Assembly (NCBI RefSeq): GCF_000003605.2
Contig: NW_003159205.1
Location: 1 to 21,359, forward strand
Length of the DNA stretch: 21,359 nt
Origin: Saccoglossus kowalevskii
Taxonomy: Eukaryota > Hemichordata > Enteropneusta > Harrimaniidae
Direction: 5' to 3'
A model generated the notes under the pieces. The model did no database searches. It had not been told where the DNA came from and saw only the letters and a list, made by a program, of their open reading frames with translations. Shown here piece after piece: positions 9,801 through 21,359 of this stretch (position 1 is its first letter; each line of letters opens with the position of its first letter). The translations under genes and the position numbers were made by a program.

Positions 9801-11490
9801 TAAATGTACTACCATTATGGTTGCTTCAAATACACTACCACTGTGGTTGCTTCAAATACACTACCACTATGGTTGCTTCAAATAGACTACCACTGTGGTT
9901 GCTTCAAATACACTACCACTATGGTTGCTGTAAATACACTACCACTTGGATTGCTTCAAATACACTACCACTGTGGTTGCTTCAAATACACTACCACTAT
10001 AGTTGCTTCAAATACACTACCACTGTGGTTGCTTCAAATACACTACCTATATGGTTGCTGTCAATACACTACCACTATAGTTGTTTCAAATACACTACCA
10101 CTATGGTCGCTTCAAATACACTACCACTATGGTTGCTTCAAATACACTACCACTATGGTTTCTGTCAATACACTACCACTATAGTTGCTTTAAATACACT
10201 ACCACTATGGCTTATTCAAGTACACTACCACTATGATTGCTTCAATTACACTACCTCTGTGGTTGCTTCAAATACACTATCACTATGGTTGCTGTAAATA
10301 CACTACCACTTGAATTGCTTCAAATACACTACCACTGTGGTTGCTTCAAATACACTACCACTATGGTTGCTTCAAATAAACTATCACTATGGTTGCTTCA
10401 AATACACTACCACTATGGTTGCTTCAAATACACTACCACTATGATTGCTTCAAATAAACTATCACTATGGTTGCTTCAAATACACTACCACTATGATTGC
10501 TTCAAATACACTACCAATATGGTTGCTTCAAATACACTACCACTATGGTTGCTTCAAATACACTACCAATATGGTTGCTTCAAATACACAACCACTATGG
10601 TTGCTTCAAATACACTACCACTATGGTTGCTGTAAATGTACTACCATTATGGTTGCTTCAAATACACTACCACTGTGGTTGCTTCAAATACACTACCACT
10701 ATGGTTGCTTCAAATAGACTACCACTGTGGTTGCTTCAAATACACTACCACTATGGTTGCTCTAAATACACTACCACTTGGATTGCTTCAAATACACTAC
10801 CACTGTGGTTGCTTCAAATACACTACCACTATAGTTGCTTCAAATACACTACCACTGTGGTTGCTTCAAATACACTACCTATATGGTTGCTGTCAATACA
10901 CTACCACTATAGTTGTTTCAAATACACTACCACTATGGTCGCTTCAAATACACTACCACTATGGTTGCTTCAAATACACAACCACTATGGTTGCTTTAAA
11001 TACACTACCACTATGGTTGCTGTAAATACACTAGCACTATGGTTGCTTCAAATACACTACCACTATGGTTGCTGTAAATACACTACCACTGTGGTTGCTT
11101 CAAATACACTACCACTATGGTTTCTGTCAATACACTACCACTATAGTTGCTTCAAATACACTACCACTATGGCTTATTCAAGTACACTACCACTATGATT
11201 GCTTCAAATACACTACCTCTGTGGTTGCTTCAAATACACTATCACTATGGTTGCTGTAAATACACTACCACTTGAATTGCTTCAAATACACTACCACTGT
11301 GGTTGCTTCAAATACACTACCACTATGGTTGCTTCAAATAAACTATCACTATGGTTGCTTCAAATACACTACCACTATGGTTGCTTCAAATACACTACCA
11401 CTATGATTGCTTCAAATAAACTATCACTATGGTTGCTTCAAATACACTACCACTATGATTGCTTCAAATACACTACCAATATGGTTGCTT
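9801..11490. repeat. Higher-order repeat of 832/962 bp (32 and 37 monomers), two copies
   Basis: Copy 1 starts at about 9801 and copy 2 at about 10633, both with GTAAATGTACTACCATTATGG monomers. Markers stay 832 bp apart through CTATATGGTTGCTGTCAAT and ATGGTCGC. After about 10970 the spacing becomes 962 bp (CTATGGCTTATTC, CACTTGAATTGC, and AATAAACTATCAC at 10374 to 11336). The second copy has thus gained 130 bp, or five monomers, in the region of about 10975-11110. Confidence 0.85.
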
Positions 11491-11634
11491 CAAATACACT
11501 ATCACTATGGTTGCTTCAAATACACTACCACTATGGTTGCTTCAAATACACTATCACTATGGTTGCTTCAAATACACTACCACTATGGTTGCTTCAAATA
11601 CACTACCACTATGGTTGCTTCAAAACACACTACC

Positions 11635-11970
11635 GCAAAATGCACATAATTTAACGGAGCAATGTGAAATTCAGTTCTCGCAAAATAAGTGTTGTGGAGT
11701 GATTTTCTCCTTAAATGAGATTACATTAACATATGCATGTTTTAACTTAATACTATTTTGACAATGCGATCATGGTATAAGGGCAAGTCAACGTAAACAT
11801 TTGATGCTTAATTTCTCATCTATAGTGCGATTTGATTGCAGCCTTCGCGACATTTTACGAGTTTTGCATTGACATACTCATTCATTACACATAAAATAAT
11901 GATTAGTAAAGTAATTGTAATACAATAATACAATAATGGTGAAAACAAAAAAAAACAGTGGGTAGAAAAA
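11635..11970. repeat. Island 3: non-26-bp spacer, 336 bp
   Basis: Same element as islands 1 and 2, with its own substitutions (CGCAAAATAAG, GTTGTGGAG, GGGCAAGTC). On the left half it shares TTTAACGG and AATGCGATC with island 5. On the right half it shares GTAAAGTAATT and the GAAAACAAA tail start with island 2. This mosaic suggests exchange between islands. The preceding monomer carries the TTCAAAACACACTACC signature, and the array resumes at GTTGCTTC 11971. Confidence 0.92.
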
Positions 11971-14429
11971 GTTGCTTCAAATACACTACCACTATGGTTG
12001 TTGTCAATACACTACCACTGTGGTTGCTTCAAATACACTACCGCTATGGTTGCTTCAAATACACTACCACTGTGGTTGCTTCAAATACAATACCACTATG
12101 GTTGCTTCAAATACACTACCACTATGGTTGCTGTCAATACACTACCACTATAGTTGCTTCAAATACACTACCACTATGGTTGCTGTAAATACACTACCAC
12201 TATGGTTGCTTCAAATACACTACCACTATGGTTGCTGTAAATACACTGCCACTGTGGTTGCTTCAAATACACTACCACTATGGTTTCTGTCAATATACTA
12301 CCACTATGGTTGCTGTATATACACTACCACTATGGTTGCTTGTAAATACACTACCACTATGTTTGCTTCAAATACACTACCACTATGGTTGCTGTAAATA
12401 CACTAGCACTATGGTTGCTTCAAATACACTACCACTATGGTTGATTCAAATACACTACCACTATGGTTGCTTCAAATACACTACCACTATGGTTGCTTCA
12501 AATACACTACCAGTATGGTTGCTTCAAATACACTACCACTGTGGTTGCTTTAAATACACTACCACTATGGTTGCTTCAAATACACTACCACTATGGTTGC
12601 TTCAAATACACTACCACTTGGGTTGCTTCAAATACACTACCACTGTGGTTACTTCAAATACACTACTACTATGGTCGCTTCAAATACACTACCACTATGG
12701 TTGCTTCAAATACACTACCACTATGGTTGTTTCAAGTACATTACCACAATGGTTGCTTCAAATACACTACCACTATGGTTGTTTCAAATAAACTACCACT
12801 ATTGTTGCTTCAAATACATTACCACCATGGTTGCTTCAAATACACTATCTCTATGGTTGCTTTAAATACACTACCACTATGGTTGCTTCAAATACACTAC
12901 CACTATGGTTGCTGTAAATACACTACCACTATGGTTGCTTCAAATACACTACTACTATGGTTGCTGTAAATACACTACCACTATGGTTGCTTCATATAGA
13001 CTACCACTTGGGTTGCTTCAAATACACTACCACTGTGGTTGCTTTAAATACACTACCATTATGGTTGCTTCAAATACACTACCACTGTGGTTACTTCAAT
13101 TACACTGCCACTATGGTTGCTGTAAATACACTACCACTTAGATTGCTTCAAATACACTACCACTACGGTTGCTTCAAATACACTTCCACTATGGTTGCTT
13201 CAAATAGACTACCACTTGGGTTGCTTCAAATACACTACCACTATGGTTGCTTCAAATACACTACCGCTATGGTTGCGTCAAATACACTGCCACTTGGGTT
13301 GCTTCAAATACACTACCACTGTGGTTGTTTCAAATATACTACCACTATGGTCGCTTCAAATACACTACCACTATGGTTGCTTCAAATACACTACCACTAT
13401 GGTTGTTTCAAGTACATTACCACTATGGTTGCTTCATTTACACTACCACTATGGTGGTTTCAAATAAACTACCACTATGGTTGCTTCAAATACACTACCA
13501 CCATGGTTGCTTCAAATACACTATCTCTATGGTTGCTTTAAATACACTACCACTATGGTTGCTGTAAATACACTACCACTCTGGTTGCTACAAATACACT
13601 ACCACTATGGTTGCTGTCAATGCACTACCACTATAGTTGCTTCAAATACACTACCTCTATGGTCGCTTCAAATACACTACCACTATGGTTGCTTCAAATA
13701 CACTACCACTATGGTTGCTTCAAATAGACTACCACTTGGGTTGCTTCAAATACACTACCACTGTGGTTGCTGTAAATACACTACCACTATGGTTGCCTCA
13801 AATACACTAACACTGTGGTTGCTTCAAATACACTACCACTTGGGTTGCTTCAAATACACTACCACTATGATTGCTTCAAATACACTACCACTATGGTTGC
13901 TTCAAATACACTAGCACTATGGTTGCTGAAAATACACTACCACTATGGTTGCTTCAAATACACTCCCACTATGGTTGCTTCAAATGCACTATCTCTATGG
14001 TTGCTTCAAATACACTACCACTATGGTTGCTGAAAATACACCACCAGTATGGTTGCTTCAAATACACTACCGCTATGGTTGCTTCAAATACACTACCACT
14101 ATGGTTGCTTCAAATACACTGCCACTATGGTTGTTTCAAATACACAACCACTCTGGTTGCTTCAAATACACTACCACTATGGTTGCTTCAAATAGACTAC
14201 CACTTGGGTTGCTTCAAATACACTACCACTGTGGTTGCTGTAAATACACTACCACTATGGTTGCCTCAAATACACTACCACTGTGGTTGCTTCAAATACA
14301 CTACCACTTGGGTTGCTTCAAATACACTACCACTATGATTGCTTCAAATACACTACCACTATGGTTGCTTCAACTACACTACCACTATGGTTGCTTCAAA
14401 TACACTACCACTATGGTTGCTTCAAATAC

Positions 14430-14722
14430 ACTCCCAATACCCTACCACTATGGTTGCTTCAAATACACTACCACTATGGTTGCTTCAAATACACTACCAC
14501 TATGGTTGTTGAAATACACTACCACTATGGTTGCTTCAAATACACTACCACTATGGTTGCTTCAAATACACTACCACTATGGTTGCTTCAACTACACTAC
14601 CACTATGGTTGCTTCAAATACACTACCACTATGGTTGCTTCAAATACCCTACCACTATGGTTGCTTCAAATAGACTACCACTATGGGTTGCTTCAAATAC
14701 ACTACCACTATGGTTGTTGAAA
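14430..14722. repeat. Indel-rich zone with a local 208-bp duplication
   Basis: Several monomers here are not 26 bp. CTCCCAATACCCTACC near 14431 has lost most of a monomer. GGTTGTTGAAATACAC is one base short at 14504 and again at 14712. CACTATGGGTTGC near 14682 is one base long. The two GGTTGTTGA monomers are exactly 208 bp, or eight monomers, apart, and ACCCTACC recurs 207 bp apart (14439 and 14646). This indicates a local duplication together with slippage or repair errors in this part of array D. Confidence 0.75.
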
Positions 14723-14843
14723 TACACTACCACTATGGTTGCTTCAAATACACTACCACTATGGTTGCTTCAAATACACTACCACTATGGTTGCTTCAAA
14801 TACACTACCACTATGGTTGCTTCAAATACCCTACCACTATGGT

Positions 14844-15760
14844 TTCTTCAAATACATGACCCCTATGGTTGCTTCAAATACACAACCACTATGGTTGCTT
14901 CAAATACACTATCTCTATGGTTGCTTCAAACACACTTCCACTATGGTTGCTGTAAATACACTACCACTATGGTTGCTTCAAATACACTACCACTATGGTT
15001 GCTTCAAATAAACTACCACTGTGGTTGCTGTAAATACACTACCACTATGGTTGCTTCAAATACACTACTACTATGATTGCTGTAAATACACTACCACTAT
15101 GGTTGCTTCATATAGACTACCACTTGGGTTGCTTCAAATACACTACCACTGTGGTTGCTTTAAATACACTACCATTATGGTTGCTTCAAATACACTACCA
15201 CTGTGGTTACTTCAATTACACTGCCACTATGGTTGCTGTAAATACACTACCACTTTGATTGCTTCAAATACACTACCACTATGGTTGCTTCAAATAGACT
15301 ACCACTTGGGTTGCTTCAAATACACTACCACTATGGTTGCTTCAAATACACTACCGCTATGGTTGCGTCAAATACACTACCACTTGGGTTGCTTCAAATA
15401 CACTACCACTGTGGTTGTTTCAAATACACTACCACTATGGTTGCTGTAAATACACTACCACTATGGTTGCTTCAAATACACTACCACTATAGTTGCTTGA
15501 ATACACTACCACTATGGTTTCTTCAAATACATGACCCCTATGGTTGCTTCAAATACACAACCACTATGGTTGCTTCAAATACACTATCTCTATGGTTGCT
15601 TCAAACACACTTCCACTATGGTTGCTGTAAATACACTACCACTATGGTTGCTTCAAATACACTACCACTATGGTTGCTTCAAATAAACTACCACTGTGGT
15701 TGCTGTAAATACACTACCACAATGGTTGCTTCAAATACACTACTACTATGGTTGCTGTAA
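14844..15760. repeat. Higher-order repeat of about 675 bp, second locus of the 26-monomer unit
   Basis: CATGACCCCTATGG occurs at 14855 and 15530, and the GCTGTAAAT-ACTACTATG-GCTGTAAAT-TTCATATAGAC series beginning about 15021 recurs at about 15696. Both are 675 bp apart, one base less than 26 times 26. The missing base is in the shortened monomer AGTTGCTTGAATACAC near 15492. The variant order matches that of 3477-3840, so this is the same family of blocks as in array A. Confidence 0.75.
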
Positions 15761-17596
15761 ATACACTACCACTATGGTTGCTTCATATAGACTACCACTT
15801 GGGTTGCTTCAAATACACTACCACTGTGGTTGCTTTAAATACACTACCACTATGGTTGCTTCAACTACACTAACACAATGGTTGCTGTAAATACACTACC
15901 ATTATGGTTGCTTCAAATACACTACCACTGTGGTTACTTCAATTACACTGCCACTATGGTTGATGTAAATACACTACCACTTAGATTGCTTCAAATACAC
16001 TACCACTACGGTTGCTTCAAATACACTACCACTATGGTTGCTTCAAATAGACTTCCACTTGGGTTGCTTCAAATACACTACCACTATGGTTGCTTCAAAT
16101 ACACTACCGCTATGGTTGCGTCAAATACACTACCACTTGGGTTGCTTCAAATACACTACCACTGTGGTTGTTTCAAATATACTACCACTATGGTTGCTTC
16201 AAATACACTACCACCATGGTTGCTTCAAATGCACTATCTCTATGGTTGTTTCAAATACACTACCACTATGATTGCTTCAAATACACTACCACTATTGTTG
16301 CTTCAAATACACTACCACTATGGTTGCTTCAAATACACTAGCACTATGGTTGCTGAAAATACACTACCACTATGGTTGCTTCAAATACACTAGCACTATG
16401 GTTGCTGAAAATACACTACCACTATGGTTGCTTCAAATACACTCCCACTATGGTTGCTTCAAATGCACTATCTCTATGGTTGCTTCAAATACACTACCAC
16501 TATGGTTGCTGAAAATACACCACCAGTATGGTTGCTTCAAATACACTACCGCTATGGTTGCTTCAAATACACTACCACTATGGTTGCTTCAAATACACTG
16601 CCACTATGGTTGTTTCAAATACACAACCACTCTGGTTGCTTCAAATACACTACCACTATGGTTGCTTCAAATAGACTACCACTTGGGTTGCTTCAAATAC
16701 ACTACCACTGTGGTTGCTGTAAATACACTACCACTATGGTTGCCTCAAATACACTACCACTGTGGTTGCTTCAAATACACTACCACTTGGGTTGCTTCAA
16801 ATACACTACCACTCTGATTGCTTCAAATACACTACCACTATGGTTGCTTCAACTACACTACCACTTTGGTTGCTTCAAATACACTACCACTATGGTTGCT
16901 TCAAATACCCTACCACTATGGTTGCTTCAACTACACTAACACAATGGTTGCTGTAAATACACTACCATTATGGTTGCTTCAAATACACTACCACTGTGGT
17001 TACTTCAATTACACTGCCACTATGGTTGCTGTAAATACACTACCACTTAGATTGCTTCAAATACACTACCACTACGGTTGCTTCAAATACACTACCACTA
17101 TGGTTGCTTCAAATAGACTACCACTTGGGTTGCTTCAAATACACTACCACTATGGTTGCTTCAAATACACTACCGCTATGGTTGCGTCAAATACACTACC
17201 ACTTGAGTTGCTTCAAATACACTACCACTGTGGTTGTTTCAAATATACTACCACTATGGTCGCTTCAAATACACTACCACTATGGTTGCTTCAAATACAC
17301 TACCACTATGGTTGTTTCAAGAACATTACCACTATGGTTGCTTCATATACACTACCACTATGGTTGCTTCAAATGAACTACCACTATGGTTGCTTCAAAT
17401 ACACTACCACCATGGTTGCTTCAAATGCACTATCTCTATGGTTGTTTCAAATACACTACCACTATGATTGCTTCTAATACACTACCACTATGGTTGCTTC
17501 AAATACACTGCCACTATGGTTGTTTCAAAATACACAACCACTCTGGTTGCTTCAAATACACTACCACTATGGTTGCTTCAATACACTACCCACTTG

Positions 17597-18266
17597 GGTT
17601 GCTTCAAATACACTACCACTGTGGTTGCTGTAAATACCCTACCACTATGGTTGCCTCAAATACACTAACACTGTGGTTGCTTCAAATACACTACCACTTG
17701 GGTTGCTTCAAATACACTACCACTATGATTGCTTCAAATACACTACCACTATGGTTGCTTCAAATACACTAGCACTATGGTTGCTGAAAATACACTACCA
17801 CTATGGTTGCTTCAAATACACTCCCACTATGGTTGCTTCAAATGCACTATCTCTATGGTTGCTTCAAATACACTACCACTATGGTTGCTGAAAATACACC
17901 ACCAGTATGGTTGCTTCAAATACACTACCACTATGGTTGCTTCAAATGCACTATCTCTATGGTTGCTTCAAATACACTACCACTATGGTTGCTGAAAATA
18001 CACCACCAGTATGGTTGCTTCAAATACACTACCGCTATGGTTGCTTCAAATACACTACCACTATGGTTGCTTCAAATAGACTACCACTTGGGTTGCTTCA
18101 AATACACTACCACTGTGGTTGCTGTAAATACACTACCACCATGGTTGCCTCAAATACACTACCACTGTGGTTGCTTCAAATACACTACCACTTGGGTTGC
18201 TTCAAATACACTACCACTATGATTGCTTCAAATACACTACCACTATGGTTGCTTCAAATACACTAA
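17597..18266. repeat. 670-bp block, nearly identical to 4141-4810
   Basis: Second copy of the block described at 4141-4810, including the same internal four-monomer (104-bp) duplication. Its left flank carries irregular monomers that the other copy lacks: TTTCAAAATACAC near 17522 and CAATACACTACCCACTTGGG near 17580. The boundary therefore lies close to 17597. Confidence 0.85.
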
Positions 18267-19436
18267 CGCTATGGTTGCTTCAAATACACTACCACTATGG
18301 TTGTTTCAAGTACATTACCACTATGGTTGCTTCAAATACACTACCACTATGGTTGTTTCAAATAAACTACCACTATGGTTGCTTCAAATACACTACCAAT
18401 GTGGTTGCTTCAAATACACTACCACCATGGTTTCTTCAAATACACTATCTCTATGGTTGCTTTAAATACACTACCACTATGGTTGCTGTAAATACACTAC
18501 CACTATGGTTGCTTCAAATACACTACCACTATGGTTGCTGTCAATGCACTACCACTATAGTTGCTTCAAATACACTACCACTATAGTTGCTTAAATACAC
18601 TACCACTATGATTGTTTCAAATACACTACCATTATGGTTGCTGTCAATGCACTACCACTATGGTTGCTTCAAATACATGATCACTATGGTTACTTCAATT
18701 ACACAACCACTATGGTTGTTTCAAGTACATTACCACTATGGTTGCTTCAAATACACTAGCACTATGGTTGCTGAAAATACACTACCACTATGGTTTCTTC
18801 AAATACACTACCACTATGGTTGATTCAAATACACTACCACTATGGTTGCTTCAAATAGACTACCACTTGGGTTGCTTCAAATACACTACCACTGTGGTTG
18901 CTCTCAATGCACTACCACTATAGTTGCTTCAAATACACTACCACTATGGTTGTTTCAAATACACTACCACTATGGTTTCTTCAAATAAATGACCCCTATG
19001 GTTGCTTCAAATACACAACCACTTTGGTTGCTTCAAATACACTATCTCTATGGTTGCTTCAAACACACTTCCACTATGGTTGCTGTAAATACACTACCAC
19101 TATGGTTGCTTCAAATACACTACCACTATGGTTGCTTCAAATAAACTACCACTGTGGTTGCTGTAAATACACTACCACTATGGTTGCTTCAATACACTAC
19201 TACTATTGTTGCTGTAAATACACTACCACTATGGGTTGCTTCATATAGACTACCACTTGGGTTGCTTCAATACACTACCACTGTGGTTGCTTAAATACAC
19301 TATATCTGTGGGTTGCTTCAAATACACTACCACTATGGTTGCTGTAAATACACTACCACTATGGTTGCTTCAAATACACTACCACTATGGTTGCTTCAAA
19401 TACACTACCACTATGGTTGCTTCAAAACACACTACC

Positions 19437-19767
19437 GCAAAATGCACATAATTGAACGGAGCAATGTGAAATTCAGTTCTCGCATAATAAGTGTTGCTGA
19501 GTGATTTTCTCCTTAAATGAGATTACATTAACATATGCATGTTTTAACTTAATACTATTTTGACAATGCTATCATGGTATAAGGGCTAATCAACGTAAAC
19601 ATTTGATGCTTAATTTCTCATCTATAGTGCGATTTGATTGCAGCCTTCGCGACATTTTACTAGTTTTGCATTGACATACTCATTCATTACCATAAAATAA
19701 TGATTAGTGAAATAATTGTAATACAATAATACAATAATGGTGAAAAAAAAAATAGTGGGTAGAAAAA
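19437..19767. repeat. Island 4: non-26-bp spacer, 331 bp
   Basis: Same element as island 1 and closest to it, with the GAACGG, GCTATC and GTGAAATAATT variants and an unbroken A tail before TAGTGGGTAG. Private changes are GGGCTAATC, TTTTACTAG and a one-base loss in CATTACCATAAAATAATG. The upstream array (from about 19287) is a shortened version of the sequence before islands 1 and 2. The first monomer after the island is altered to GTTGCTTCGATAC. Confidence 0.92.
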
Positions 19768-21111
19768 GTTGCTTCGATACACTACCACTATGGTTGCTGT
19801 CAATGCACTACCACTGTGGTTGCTTCAAATACACTACCACTATGGTTGCTTCAAATACAATACCACTATGGTTGCTTCAAATACACTACCACTTGGGTTG
19901 CTTCAAATACACTACCACTGCGGTTACTTCAAATACACTACTAATATGGTCGCTTCAAATACACTACCACTATGGTTGCTTCAAATACACTACCACTATG
20001 GTTGTTTCAAGTACATTACCACTGTGGTTGCTGTAAATACACTACCACTATGGTTGCTTCAAATACACTACTACTATGGTTGCTGTAAATACACTACCAC
20101 TATGGTTGCTTCATATACACTACCACTTGGGTTGCTTCAAATACACTACCACTGTGGTTGCTTTAAATACACTACCACTATGGTTGCTTCAACTACACTA
20201 ACACAATGGTTGCTGTAAATACACTACCATTATGGTTGCTTCAAATACACTACCACTGTGGTTACTTCAATTACACTGCCACTATGGTTGCTGTAAATAC
20301 ACTACCACTTAGATTGCTTCAAATACACTACCACTACGGTTGCTTCAAATACACTTCCACTATGGTTGCTTCAAATACACTACCACTTGGGTTGCTTCAA
20401 ATACACTACCACTGTGGTTGCTTTAAAGACACTACCACTGTGGTTGCTGTAAATACACTACCACTATGGTTGCTTCAAATACACTCCCACTATGGTTGCT
20501 TCAAATGCACTATCTCTATGGTTGCTTCAAATACACTACCACTATGGTTGCTCAAATACACTACCACTATGGTTGCTTCAAATACACTACCACTATGGTG
20601 CTGAAAATACACTACCAGTATGGTTGCTTCAAATACACTACCACTATGGTTGTTTCAAAAACACTGCCACTGTGGTTGCTGTAAATACACTACCACTATT
20701 GTTGCTTCAAATACACTACCACTATGGTTGCTTCAAATACACTACCACTATGGTTGCTTCAAATACACTACCAATATGGTTGCTGTAAATACACTACTAC
20801 TATGGTTGCTTCAAATACACTACCACTATGGTTGTTTCAAAAACACTGCCACTGTGGTTGCTTCAAATACACTACCACTATGGTTGCTTCAAATACACTA
20901 CCACTATGGTTGCTTCAAATACACTACCACTATGGTTGCTTTAAATACACTACCACTGTGGTTGCTTCAAATACACTACCACTATGGTTGCTTCAAATAC
21001 ACTACCACTATGGTTGCTTCAAATACACTACCACTATGGTTGCTTCAAATACACTACCACTATGGTTTCTTCAAATACACTACCACTATGGTTGCTTCAA
21101 AACACACTACC
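19768..21111. repeat. 26-bp satellite array E
   Basis: About 52 monomers. The start (GCTGTCAATGC, then CAAATACAATACC at about 19852) resembles the start of array D, where CAAATACAATACC also occurs at about 12083. From about 19885 to 20365 it follows 5690-6170 at an offset of about 14195 bp and shares the rare GCGGTTAC variant (5725 and 19920). The last 250 bp are almost all consensus monomers, which suggests recent expansion. It ends with the TTCAAAACACACTACC signature before island 5. Short monomers occur at about 20549 (GCTCAAATAC) and 20598 (ATGGTGCTG). Confidence 0.95.
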
Positions 21112-21359
21112 GCAAAATGCACATAATTTAACGGAGCAATGTGAAATTCAGTTCTCGCATAATAAGTGTTGCTGAGTGATTTTCTCCTTAAATGAGATTA
21201 CATTAACATATGCATGTTTTAACTTAATACTATTTTGACAATGCGATCATGGTATAAGGGCTAGTCAACGTAAACATTTGATGCTTAATATCTCATCTAT
21301 AGTGCGATTTGATTGCAGCCTTCGCGACATTTTACGATTTTTGCATTGACATACTTATT
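21112..21359. repeat. Island 5: left 248 bp of the spacer, cut by the window end
   Basis: Same element as the other islands, truncated by the end of the window before the A-rich tail. It shares TTTAACGG and AATGCGATC with island 3. It has private changes TAATATCTC, TTTTACGATTTTTGC and CATACTTATT. Whether another array follows cannot be seen. Confidence 0.9.

Larger units (their letters stand above)
8701..11634. repeat. 26-bp satellite array C (island-proximal flavour)
   Basis: About 113 monomers. The first 934 bp are the third copy of the composite repeat, up to the island-less junction at 9616-9634. The remainder contains a 52-bp doublet of the GTAAATGTACTACCATTATGG monomers (about 9749 and 9801) and two large copies of a second higher-order repeat (832 to 962 bp). 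It closes with the TTCAAAACACACTACC signature directly before island 3. The distal-flavour block TAGACT plus CTTGGG is absent here; the TAGACT monomers at about 9883 and 10715 are followed by CTGTGG instead. Confidence 0.95.
11971..19436. repeat. 26-bp satellite array D (mostly distal flavour)
   Basis: About 287 monomers. The first 430 bp repeat the island-proximal order seen after islands 1 and 2. From about 12.4 kb the order resembles array A, with repeated TAGACT, CTTGGG, ACTGTGG triplets. Long blocks match other parts of the window: 12541-12886 with 2993-3338, 17597-18266 with 4141-4810, and 13.2-13.5 kb with 17.1-17.4 kb (offset about 3909 bp). A 675-bp higher-order repeat is visible at 14.8-15.7 kb. 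Register-breaking indels cluster at about 14430-14720. From about 19287 the array switches back to the island-proximal order (CACTATATCTGTGG) and runs into island 4. Confidence 0.95.

Noticed and set aside
1-21359. Telomeric or rDNA intergenic spacer identity
   Set aside because: The monomer does not resemble telomere repeats and no rRNA sequence is present. There is no evidence for either beyond its repetitiveness.

Overview
The whole window is tandemly repetitive, apparently non-coding DNA. It is built from a 26-bp monomer (a consensus copy lies at 1767-1792; it starts ATGGTTGCTTC and ends ACTACCACT). Roughly 750 copies (array lengths divided by 26) lie head to tail on one strand. The array is interrupted by five near-identical, AT-rich, non-26-bp islands of about 331-337 bp, the last cut off by the window end. 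I see no gene, tRNA, rRNA, CRISPR array or recognisable transposase. A satellite or large minisatellite block with higher-order repeats and co-amplified spacers fits a eukaryotic genome, probably heterochromatic or subtelomeric. I cannot name the species or even the phylum.

Layout: array A 1-7100, island 1 7101-7432, array B 7433-8363, island 2 8364-8700, array C 8701-11634, island 3 11635-11970, array D 11971-19436, island 4 19437-19767, array E 19768-21111, island 5 21112-21359 (truncated). Two array flavours can be told apart. A distal flavour (1 to about 6.1 kb, about 12.4-19.28 kb, and 19.88 to about 20.4 kb) is marked by the linked variants TAGACT, CTTGGG and ACTGTGG in consecutive monomers. 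An island-proximal flavour (about 6.17-12.4 kb and short stretches beside islands 4 and 5) is rich in GCTGTAAAT and GCTGTCAAT monomers and almost lacks that linked block.

Above the 26-bp level there are several higher-order repeats: about 676 bp (26 monomers) near the start and again at 14.8-15.7 kb, 416 bp (16 monomers) at 4973-5790, an 832/962-bp pair at 9.8-11.5 kb, and a composite unit of 1263-1268 bp (about 36 monomers plus one island) at 6170-9634. The third copy of the composite unit lacks its island, yet keeps the island's left-edge signature at the exact expected position (about 9616-9631). This is either an empty site or a deletion scar, and is the most informative junction in the window. 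Long-range copies, for example 4141-4810 against 17597-18266, show that blocks of several hundred bp were copied over more than 13 kb.

The many long plus-strand open frames (up to 348 codons) are a by-product of the monomer. It has no stop on the plus strand and 26 is not a multiple of 3, so all three frames spell the same 26-residue cyclic peptide. Frequent stop-creating variants and frame-breaking indels argue against coding.
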